Origin: Flavobacteriia bacterium
GTDB taxonomy: Bacteria > Bacteroidota > Bacteroidia > Flavobacteriales_D > Crocinitomicaceae
Assembly (NCBI GenBank): GCA_009925805.1
Contig: RFQF01000077.1
Location: 1-9,543 of the forward strand
Length of the DNA: 9,543 bases
Direction: 5' to 3'
This document shows, piece after piece, positions 1-6,318 of this stretch. A program made the position numbers and the translations under genes. Position 1 is the first letter of the stretch. Every line of letters begins with the position of its first letter. Under the pieces are notes generated by a model, which was not told the DNA's origin, did no database searches, and saw only the letters and a list, made by a program, of their open reading frames with translations.

Positions 1-318
1 TTGATCCATGGACATCACCGACAATCTTTTTTTACGAATAAAATCAATGCCGTTGTTGGAGGCAATTTTGAAGAGCCAGGTGCTGAAAGCAAAGCTCGGT
101 GAATATTGGTCAATGCGGTTGAACGCCTTTCCAAAAGCTTCGATGGTGAGATCGTCGGCGTCATCGGGATTCTTCACCATTTTCAGCATCATAAAGTAAA
201 TGGAGTCACGATAGCGTTCCATCAGCTCTGCATAAGCGGCTTGATTTCCTACTTTCGCCTTGTCTATTAGCACTAAATCGTGTTTAGCTTTGTCCGAAAG
301 ATGCTCTGTTTCTACCAT
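1..318 (-). CDS. Sigma-70 family (ECF-like) RNA polymerase sigma factor, C-terminus beyond the left edge
   Basis: Sigma factors direct RNA polymerase to particular promoters. The 106 visible residues begin MVETEHLSDK and cover sigma region 2. The core-binding helix (about 26-50, AAYAELMERYRDSIYFMML) is followed by the acidic PDDADDLTIEAFGKAF stretch (51-66). The promoter-melting and -10 recognition segment (about 78-99) contains FSTWLFKIASNN and then DFIRKKRL. This pattern is typical of ECF-type sigma factors, and the sequence resembles a sigma factor widespread in Flavobacteriales. Region 4 (-35 recognition) would lie beyond the edge. The ATG at 318-316 overlaps the stop codon of the upstream glycosyltransferase by 7 bases (ATGGTAG), so translation is probably coupled. 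No anti-sigma factor gene is visible. The family call is firm; the regulon is unknown. Confidence 0.93.
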   Translation of the reverse strand, partial: MVETEHLSDKAKHDLVLIDKAKVGNQAAYAELMERYRDSIYFMMLKMVKNPDDADDLTIEAFGKAFNRIDQYSPSFAFSTWLFKIASNNGIDFIRKKRLSVMSMDQ

Positions 319-1439
319 GTTGTTTTTGCTTTACGTTTTGCCGACCAATAAAGCAGTGGAATCAGGATTGAATAAAGGAAGTCCCACCAAGGGAAAAACC
401 AAGCCAAGCCGCGTTCATTCAATTTCCACAAACCTCGACCTTGCACCCCCCATTTCATCAACAACAACCCACCGAAGGAACTCAATGCCAAAATTCCCGC
501 ATTATTTGTCAAGCACAAAAGAATAAAACAAATAGCAGTCATCCACAGGGTAACAGGATATATTCCTAACAACGTTTTTTTAATAACCTGATACTTGCCC
601 GAAGTCGTGTAATGTCGCGTCTTTTGCAGCCTCCAACGAAACCACTCCGTATGGGCATCGGAATAACAAAAGGACGCGGGACTCGTTTGTAGGGTATAAT
701 TGCCTTTTTTCGCAGCTTGCTGGATGAATAAGTCGTCGTCACCCGAGGCGAGGCCGTAGTGCGATTTAAATCCTCCAACCGCTTCAAACACTTTTCGAGA
801 ATAGCCTAAATTCCTACCAACCCCCATGTAGGGAAGTCTTGCCAGGGCAAAAGACATGTAATTCAAGGCGATGAATGAAGTGTCAAAACGTATCAAGCGA
901 TTTAAAAACCCGGGCTTTTTCACCATGGGACCATAGCCCAGAATGATCTCCTTACCCTCGAGAAATCCTTCGGCCATGGATCTTAACCATTGGCGCGAAT
1001 TCGGCATGCAATCGGCATCGGTTAATATAAAGTGATCGTATTTGGCCGCTTTTATTCCCAAGGTCAAAGGCAGTTTTTTTCCTGGACGCAAGTTGCGATT
1101 TTTATCCAGATGAACGATTTTCAAGTTTGGGTATTCCCGCTGAAAGGCCTTGATAAGCCATGCACTATCGTCCGTAGATTGATTATTGACAATTACTACT
1201 TCAAATCGTGGATAGTCTTGTTCCATGAGTTTAGGAAGGAGTTCATAGAGGTTTTCGGATTCGTTGCGCGCTGCAATGAGGACACTGAGTGGAGGATAAG
1301 TTTCTTCTTTATCCGCGAAGGGTTTACGGTGAATGAACAAAAACCGGCCATGAAAAAAGAGCACATAGCAACCATGGAACACTATGGAGGCAAGATACAC
1401 GATCCATAAAACCGAAAGAAAGAGCGGGGTTTCCTGCAT
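312..1439 (-). CDS. Membrane-anchored family 2 glycosyltransferase
   Basis: GT2 enzymes transfer a sugar from a nucleotide-sugar to an acceptor. This one should sit in the inner membrane with a cytoplasmic catalytic domain. Numbered from the ATG at 1439 (375 residues), it has an N-terminal membrane helix (about 7-30). The GT-A domain opens with SVLIAARNESENL (about 52-64). The metal-binding LTDADC motif (DAD at 141-143) and a GDDD motif (233-236) in the catalytic-base position follow, then QKTRHY (272-277), a QxxRW-like acceptor motif. Three further hydrophobic helices lie near 293-330 and 349-367. A TTG three codons upstream is in frame, but the ATG is the more credible start. The gene runs directly into the sigma factor gene (7-base overlap). 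The acceptor cannot be told from sequence; an envelope polysaccharide or glycolipid is likely. Confidence 0.9.
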   Translation of the reverse strand: MQETPLFLSVLWIVYLASIVFHGCYVLFFHGRFLFIHRKPFADKEETYPPLSVLIAARNESENLYELLPKLMEQDYPRFEVVIVNNQSTDDSAWLIKAFQREYPNLKIVHLDKNRNLRPGKKLPLTLGIKAAKYDHFILTDADCMPNSRQWLRSMAEGFLEGKEIILGYGPMVKKPGFLNRLIRFDTSFIALNYMSFALARLPYMGVGRNLGYSRKVFEAVGGFKSHYGLASGDDDLFIQQAAKKGNYTLQTSPASFCYSDAHTEWFRWRLQKTRHYTTSGKYQVIKKTLLGIYPVTLWMTAICFILLCLTNNAGILALSSFGGLLLMKWGVQGRGLWKLNERGLAWFFPWWDFLYSILIPLLYWSAKRKAKTTW

Positions 1440-1482
1440 GTAGTCCAAAAATGCAAAGATGGTTCATGAAAACAAATAGCTG

Positions 1483-1490
1483 TATCTTTG
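1483..1490 (+). promoter_or_regulatory. Bacteroidota-type promoter (-7 box TATCTTTG) for tgt and the permease
   Basis: TATCTTTG matches the Bacteroidota housekeeping -7 consensus TAnnTTTG at every defined base. It ends 24 bases before the tgt ATG at 1515, implying a leader of roughly 20 bases. The -33 side is weaker: TTC at 1463-1465 lies 17 bases upstream of the box, where TTG is expected. No clear promoter for the divergent glycosyltransferase was found in the same 75-bp spacer; CATCTTTG on the minus strand (1461-1454) is one mismatch from consensus but has no properly spaced TTG. Confidence 0.65.
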
Positions 1491-1514
1491 ACCACGATAC
1501 TTTTCAACATTTGG

Positions 1515-2645
1515 ATGCACTTTGAAACCCTTCTTACGGATTCTGAAACTAAAGCTCGGCGTGGGAAATTGCATACGGATCACGGGGTCATTGAAACGCC
1601 CATTTTCATGCCAGTGGGTACTTCAGCTACGGTAAAAGGCATTCAGCAACGGGAACTCAAAGAGGATATAAAAGCGCAAATCATTCTGGGGAATACTTAC
1701 CACTTGTATATGCGCCCGGGAATGGAGGTAATGGAAGCCGCAGGAGGCCTGCATTCCTTTATGCATTGGCAAGGACCCATCCTCACCGATAGCGGAGGTT
1801 ACCAAGTTTACTCGTTATCGAATTCACGAAAAATTGTGGAAGAAGGCGTTCGGTTTCAAAGCCACTTGGATGGAAGTTATCATTGGTTTACGCCCGAATC
1901 CGCCATAGATATTCAACGTTCGATCGGTGCAGATATCATCATGGCCTTTGACGAATGTACGCCTTATCCCTGCGATTATGGTTATGCTAAAAAATCCCTA
2001 AAATTAACCCATGATTGGTTGCTTCGCTGCGTGAAACGCATGGAGGAAACTTCACCAAAATACGGGCATGATCAAACCTTGTTTCCCATAGTCCAAGGAT
2101 CGGTATACGAGGATTTACGCAAAGAATCGGCAGAATTCATGGCGCCTTACGGAAAGATTGGAATTGCCATAGGAGGTTTATCGGTCGGCGAACCGGAAGA
2201 GGAACTTTACCACATGACGGATATCGTAACGGATCAATTACCTACCGACAAGGCCCGATATTTAATGGGTGTTGGAACCCCCTGGAATTTGCTTGAGTGC
2301 ATTAGTTTGGGCATCGACCTGTTCGACTGCGTATTGCCGAGCAGAAATGCCCGCCACGGCTTACTTTATACACGAACGGGTACCATCAACATAAAAAACA
2401 AGCAATGGGAATTTGATTTTACTCCGATCGATTCGGAATCGCCTTTAGCCAACGACCGATTCTACACGAAAGCATATTTGAGGCATCTTTTTCGAACCCA
2501 AGAAAACTTGGGACTTCAACTAGCTACCTTGCATAATTTGGCCTTTTACCTGGAGCTAATGCGCGAGGCGCGCGCGCATTTGGATGCAGGAACCTTCTTG
2601 CCTTGGAAAAAGCAACTTATTCCGCAACTTAAACAACGATTGTAA
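1515..2645 (+). CDS. tgt: Queuine tRNA-ribosyltransferase (tRNA-guanine transglycosylase)
   Basis: Tgt exchanges the guanine at position 34 of tRNAs with GUN anticodons (Asp, Asn, His, Tyr) for the queuosine precursor preQ1. The ATG at 1515 gives 376 residues, near the E. coli length, with the family N-terminus (KARRGKLHTDHG...ETPIFMPVGT). An earlier in-frame TTG at 1488 lies inside the promoter box and is unlikely to be used. Catalytic features: TDSGGYQ with D92, FDEC with D146, the substrate loop IAIGGLSVGE (217-226), and the nucleophilic aspartate D271 in GIDLFDC. In contrast, the zinc site is degenerate. Where E. coli has C302, C304 and C307, this protein has S309, L311 and D314; only the histidine ligand remains (H340 in LHNLAFY). 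Other core motifs are intact, so activity is expected. The stop codon abuts the next gene's ATG, marking an operon. Confidence 0.97.
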   Translation: MHFETLLTDSETKARRGKLHTDHGVIETPIFMPVGTSATVKGIQQRELKEDIKAQIILGNTYHLYMRPGMEVMEAAGGLHSFMHWQGPILTDSGGYQVYSLSNSRKIVEEGVRFQSHLDGSYHWFTPESAIDIQRSIGADIIMAFDECTPYPCDYGYAKKSLKLTHDWLLRCVKRMEETSPKYGHDQTLFPIVQGSVYEDLRKESAEFMAPYGKIGIAIGGLSVGEPEEELYHMTDIVTDQLPTDKARYLMGVGTPWNLLECISLGIDLFDCVLPSRNARHGLLYTRTGTINIKNKQWEFDFTPIDSESPLANDRFYTKAYLRHLFRTQENLGLQLATLHNLAFYLELMREARAHLDAGTFLPWKKQLIPQLKQRL

Positions 2646-3722
2646 ATGTTCAGTATTCTCGATAAATACATCATTCGCAAGTTCTTAAGCACCTTTTTTT
2701 TCATGCTCGGGATTATCATGCTTTTTGCAATGGTTTTTGATGTATCGGAAAAACTCAGCGAATTCATTTCGAATAACGCACCCATAAAAGCCATTATTTT
2801 TGAATATTACGTGAGTTTTTTCCTATTCCATGGAAACATGTTCTCTTCCATGATTGTATTCATTTCGGTTATTTGGTTTACGGCAAAACTGGCCCAGGAT
2901 ACGGAATTGGTTCCCATGTTTTACTCGGGAAAACCCATGCTTCGATTTTTGAGGCCATATATGGTTGCAGCTACGGTATTAATGGTTTTATCCTTGCTCC
3001 TTAACCATTACATTGTTCCGATATCTAATCAACTCCGTTTGGGGTTTGAGGAAAAGTACTACCGCGATGTAATGACCGTTCAAGATTACCATGCGGACTA
3101 TCCTAATAATACAACCGTGTATTTTTCAAATTATACCAACGACCAAGGGAAGGTTACCAACCTCATCGTTCAACGCTGGAATACGGAGGGTAAACCCGTT
3201 TTTTTTCTCAAGGCGAATGTCGCCGTTAACGTTCCTAACAGCAATCGTTGGAAATTATCGCATGTGTACATAAAAGAGCTCCATTTTCCCAAAGGTACAT
3301 TGCGCAATTTAGTAACATTAGATACGGTGTTTAATTTCTCCATCCAAGACATGGCTCAACGGGAGAATGTGGCTGAAACGATGACTTCTCCGGAGCTTTC
3401 ACACATGATCTCCAAAGAAAAAGCCAAGGGGTCTACCATGATTCCCTATTATGAAATCGAATTATACCAACGTACTTCTTATCCTTTTGCCACCTACATA
3501 CTCACCCTCATTGGATTTTCTGTTTCCTCGCAAAAACGTCGTGGAGGCGTTGGGATGAACGTGGCTATAGGACTAGGATTTGTTTTCGTTTATATTTTTT
3601 CCATGAAAATTATGGCAGTATCCGCGCTGAATTTGGGAGTTCCGGCAAAAATCGCGGTATGGATTCCAAACGCACTCTTTGGTGTTGTTGCTGTGGTTTT
3701 ATATCGCCGTGCTCAGCGGTAG
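2646..3722 (+). CDS. LptF/LptG family permease (YjgP/YjgQ), lipopolysaccharide export
   Basis: LptF and LptG are the inner-membrane subunits of the LptB2FG transporter, which extracts lipopolysaccharide and sends it along the Lpt bridge to the outer membrane. The 358 residues fit the family in length and layout. The start is LDKYIIRKFLSTF, followed by three N-terminal membrane helices (about 12-31, 53-78, 104-122). A polar periplasmic domain (about 125-275) comes next, including FSNYTNDQGKVTNLIVQRW and the segment NRWKLSHVYIKEL. Three C-terminal helices lie near 279-297, 303-323 and 334-353. The turn SSQKRRGGVGMN (294-305) between helices is family-typical. The start codon directly follows the tgt stop codon (TAA-ATG), so the two are surely co-transcribed. 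Whether it is the LptF or the LptG equivalent cannot be decided by eye, so no symbol is given. Confidence 0.92.
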   Translation: MFSILDKYIIRKFLSTFFFMLGIIMLFAMVFDVSEKLSEFISNNAPIKAIIFEYYVSFFLFHGNMFSSMIVFISVIWFTAKLAQDTELVPMFYSGKPMLRFLRPYMVAATVLMVLSLLLNHYIVPISNQLRLGFEEKYYRDVMTVQDYHADYPNNTTVYFSNYTNDQGKVTNLIVQRWNTEGKPVFFLKANVAVNVPNSNRWKLSHVYIKELHFPKGTLRNLVTLDTVFNFSIQDMAQRENVAETMTSPELSHMISKEKAKGSTMIPYYEIELYQRTSYPFATYILTLIGFSVSSQKRRGGVGMNVAIGLGFVFVYIFSMKIMAVSALNLGVPAKIAVWIPNALFGVVAVVLYRRAQR

Positions 3723-3803
3723 GAATTGCCAAAACTGCGCAGAAATTGGTTTTTGAAACGTATAAACACGTACCTTTTAATCTGTAATTTATATTATTTA
3801 GTC

Positions 3804-3837
3804 TTGCAATATCATTTCAGCATTGCATGGAATTGCA
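3804..3837. repeat. Three TTGCA motifs in the gap before the esterase
   Basis: TTGCA occurs at 3804-3808, 3823-3827 and 3833-3837 in the AT-rich gap between the permease and the esterase. The last two sit inside ATTGCA copies exactly 10 bases apart, one DNA helical turn. The first forms a 6-bp inverted repeat with the second (TGCAAT at 3805-3810, ATTGCA at 3822-3827). Such an arrangement could be an operator for the esterase, but short A/T-rich words recur by chance. The remainder of the gap (3723-3900) shows no gene and no convincing terminator. Confidence 0.3.
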
Positions 3838-3879
3838 AAACAAGATTAATTTTATTCTATAAATCGAACATTTTTTTGC

Positions 3880-3887
3880 TATCTTTT
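3880..3887 (+). promoter_or_regulatory. Possible -7 box (TATCTTTT) for the esterase
   Basis: TATCTTTT differs from TAnnTTTG at one base and ends 13 bases before the esterase ATG. That would give a very short leader of about seven bases. No TTG lies at the expected -33 distance, so this is only the best candidate in the gap. Confidence 0.28.
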
Positions 3888-3900
3888 TTATTAAAAAACT

Positions 3901-5313
3901 ATGAAATCTTTCCTAAAAATCTTTATGCTTTTTCTCTGCTCGGGGTATTACGCGCAAAATTGGATTGACCAAACCTACCAATATGACAGCCTTTTGAACA
4001 TTCAGTACGGCAGTGCCATCGATTTTAACGGAAATTCTGTGAATCTTAACTTGGATCTATATACGCCTAAATGTCCAAACCCCAATGAGACATCCCGCTG
4101 GCCCTTGTTAATTGTAATCCACGGAGGGGCCTTTATTGAAGGCAGTAAAAACGATGCTAGTGTGCAAGATTACTGCAAAGAATTTGCAAGAAGGGGTTAT
4201 GTTAGTGCCAGTATATCATACCGGTTAGGTTTTATTTCAGACGAAAATGCATGGAATTGTAATTATCCTAATTACAGTTGCATATTTGCCTCGGATACAG
4301 CCGAATGGTATCGCGCTTATTACCGTGGCGTTCAGGATGCAAAAGGCGCCTTGCGTTACCTAATCAATCGAAACCAGCTATACTCGATTGACACGAATAA
4401 TGTCTTTCTGGTGGGTGAAAGTGCGGGTGCATTTGTTGCGCTTGGAGCGGGACTTATGAATGATGCCACAGAACGGCCTGCTGCAACCTATGCACTTGGA
4501 GCACTTCCTGCTCCAAATCCAAATACCATGAATTGTTCTTATAATACTGGTCAAACATTCCCTGGTTCTATTCAACGTCCCGATTTAGGCGGTATCGATG
4601 GAACTATTGAACCAACCGTCGTACATTACACGATCAAAGGAATTGCGAACCTTTTTGGTGCCATGCTTTCTGATTTACTTCAGGTGCATCCTGCAAATCA
4701 AGTAAAACCTGTTATTTATTCTTTCCACCAACCCTGTGATTTAATTGTGCCTATCAATAGTAAGCAAGCTTTATGGGGCTTAGATTGGTGTATGACGAAT
4801 GGCTATAATTGTTACAGCATTGCTAACACGCCCATCGTTCATGGAAGTCAAACCATTAGCGATTGGAACAATCAAGGTAACTATGGCTACACGATTCAAA
4901 ATAATTTTACGGCGAATGGCTTTCCCTTCCAATTCGCGTTACTTCCTGGAAGCTGTTTGGACCAAGTGAATTCGCCGTGCCATAATTACGATAACATGAA
5001 TCTGCGACAGTTGCAAATTGCTCAATTTTTTGCGCCCCACATTTCTAGTAATGAAATTTGCCAGACGCTATATATTCAAAACGAAACCATTGATTTTAAG
5101 CTAATACCTAACCCTGGAACTTTTGAATTAACCGTAACTGTAAATGATGGACTTCCATTTGAAATAATCCTTTATAATCTCGAAGGTCAGCCCATTATTA
5201 CAACTGAAGGAGCCAATACTATTCGTGTTGATTCGCTAGAAGCAGGCCTTTATTTAGTCGAACTTAAACGACAAAATCAGCGCTTTGGACTCGTTCGCTA
5301 CCTAAAACAATAG
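3901..5313 (+). CDS. Secreted carboxylesterase-like alpha/beta hydrolase with T9SS C-terminal sorting domain
   Basis: This is a 470-residue exported esterase of the carboxylesterase/lipase-like alpha/beta-hydrolase group. A signal peptide (1-18) ends SGYYA before QNW. The hydrolase domain has the oxyanion-hole motif HGGAF (74-78) and the nucleophile elbow GESAG (172-176, Ser174). A probable acid is Asp280 in HQPCDLIVPI. His361 in SPCHNYD is the most likely catalytic histidine, flanked by Cys352 and Cys360. The protein holds about eleven cysteines, consistent with disulfides outside the cytoplasm. Residues from about 400 form a T9SS type A sorting domain: IPNPGTFELTV, then LYNLEGQ, then LEAGLYLVELK near the end. 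The enzyme is therefore predicted to be released or anchored at the cell surface. It starts ATGAAATC after an A-rich leader and seems monocistronic. Substrate unknown; lipid, polyester or acetylated/feruloylated polysaccharide esters are all possible. Confidence 0.88.
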   Translation: MKSFLKIFMLFLCSGYYAQNWIDQTYQYDSLLNIQYGSAIDFNGNSVNLNLDLYTPKCPNPNETSRWPLLIVIHGGAFIEGSKNDASVQDYCKEFARRGYVSASISYRLGFISDENAWNCNYPNYSCIFASDTAEWYRAYYRGVQDAKGALRYLINRNQLYSIDTNNVFLVGESAGAFVALGAGLMNDATERPAATYALGALPAPNPNTMNCSYNTGQTFPGSIQRPDLGGIDGTIEPTVVHYTIKGIANLFGAMLSDLLQVHPANQVKPVIYSFHQPCDLIVPINSKQALWGLDWCMTNGYNCYSIANTPIVHGSQTISDWNNQGNYGYTIQNNFTANGFPFQFALLPGSCLDQVNSPCHNYDNMNLRQLQIAQFFAPHISSNEICQTLYIQNETIDFKLIPNPGTFELTVTVNDGLPFEIILYNLEGQPIITTEGANTIRVDSLEAGLYLVELKRQNQRFGLVRYLKQ

Positions 5314-5314
5314 C

Positions 5315-6292
5315 CTAACAATACAGCGTTCTTTTGACCGCGCTTATCAAGCGTTCCACATTCGGTAAGGCTTCATCAATCAGCGTGGGAGAAAAGGCAA
5401 AAGGGGTATCGGTTTGGGTAACGCGTTCCACCGGCGCATCCAAGTAATCGAACGCATAACGTTGCAAATGGTAGGCAATTTCAGACGAAATGCTGGCAAG
5501 GGGCCAAGACTCTTCCAAGACCACACAACGGTTTGTTTTCTTAATGGAATTCACTACACATGGAAAATCGATGGGACGAATCGTACGCAAATCGATGATT
5601 TCAAGGTGGATGTTCTCTTTAGCCAAGATTTCGGCAGCCTCATGGGCTACTTTAATGATTTTCCCGAAGGAAATTACGGTCACATCGTCGCCCTTTCGCT
5701 TGATATCCGCGACACCGATGGGAATGATGAATTCTCCTTCGGGCACTTCGCCTTTATCCCCGTACATTTTTTCGGATTCCAAAAAGACCACAGGATCTTC
5801 GTCGCGAATAGCTGCTTTTAACAAGCCTTTCGCATCCGCTGGATTAGAAGGTGTAATGACTTTTAAACCCGGTACATGGGCATAAAAAGCCTCAAAACTT
5901 TGTGAATGCGTAGCCGCCAACTGCCCAGCCGTGCCATTTCCTCCACGAAAAACGATTGGACAGTGGTATTGTCCACCGGACATTTGCAACATCTTCGCCG
6001 CAGAGTTAATGATTTGGTCGGCCGCCAGAATGGCGAAATTCCAGGTCATGAATTCCACAATCGGACGAAGTCCGTTCATGGATGCTCCAACAGCAATTCC
6101 AGCAAAGCCCAATTCCGCGATGGGGGTATCAATCACACGTTTTGGCCCAAATTCATCGAGCATTCCTTGCGATACTTTATAGGCTCCATTGTATTCGGCA
6201 ACTTCCTCTCCCAAAAGAAAAACCGATGGGTCTCTGCGCATTTCTTCTGACATGGCCTCTCGAAGTGCTTCTCGAAATTGAAGTGTTTTCAT
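5315..6292 (-). CDS. pdhB: Pyruvate dehydrogenase E1 component, beta subunit
   Basis: With an alpha subunit, E1 beta decarboxylates pyruvate on thiamine diphosphate and passes the acetyl group to lipoyl-E2, feeding acetyl-CoA into the TCA cycle. The 325 residues are full length for the family. They show the N-terminal LQFREALREAMSEEM, GEEVAEYNGAYKVSQG (28-43), and PIAELGFAGIAVG (57-69), with Glu60 as the expected contact to the cofactor N1' atom. RGGNG (116-120) and THSQSFEAFYAHVPGL (128-143, with the conserved His129) follow. The C-terminal transketolase domain starts around residue 200 (DVTVISFG, IIDLRTIRPID). It lies 26 bases after clpX on the same strand with no promoter-like box between, so it is probably part of the clp transcript. 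No alpha subunit or E2 gene is nearby. Branched-chain 2-oxoacid dehydrogenase E1 beta is the main alternative. Confidence 0.94.
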   Translation of the reverse strand: MKTLQFREALREAMSEEMRRDPSVFLLGEEVAEYNGAYKVSQGMLDEFGPKRVIDTPIAELGFAGIAVGASMNGLRPIVEFMTWNFAILAADQIINSAAKMLQMSGGQYHCPIVFRGGNGTAGQLAATHSQSFEAFYAHVPGLKVITPSNPADAKGLLKAAIRDEDPVVFLESEKMYGDKGEVPEGEFIIPIGVADIKRKGDDVTVISFGKIIKVAHEAAEILAKENIHLEIIDLRTIRPIDFPCVVNSIKKTNRCVVLEESWPLASISSEIAYHLQRYAFDYLDAPVERVTQTDTPFAFSPTLIDEALPNVERLISAVKRTLYC

Positions 6293-6318
6293 GGTTTATT
6301 TCGCGTTTTATGAATTAA

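Noticed and set aside
1454..1461. CATCTTTG on the minus strand as a promoter for the glycosyltransferase-sigma pair
   Set aside because: It has one mismatch in the key TA, and the only nearby TTG is 11 bases away rather than 17-23. It remains the best candidate but is not supported.
3729..3755. Possible terminator after the permease: CCAA and TTGG followed by a run of T
   Set aside because: The outer stem is only 4 bp and the inner palindrome CTGCGCAG leaves no proper loop, so a stable hairpin is doubtful.
3726..3968. An 80-codon open frame from a TTG in the permease-esterase gap
   Set aside because: It has no recognisable domain, low-complexity AT-rich content, and overlaps the esterase signal peptide in another frame; it is most likely chance.
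5341..5353. Inverted repeat CGCTT-ATC-AAGCG near the convergent gene ends
   Set aside because: It has a 5-bp stem and 3-base loop inside the pdhB coding region, with no T-run on either strand; it does not look like a terminator.
5414..6318. Several overlapping plus-strand open frames opposite pdhB
   Set aside because: They are antisense shadows of a highly conserved gene, with no motifs of their own.
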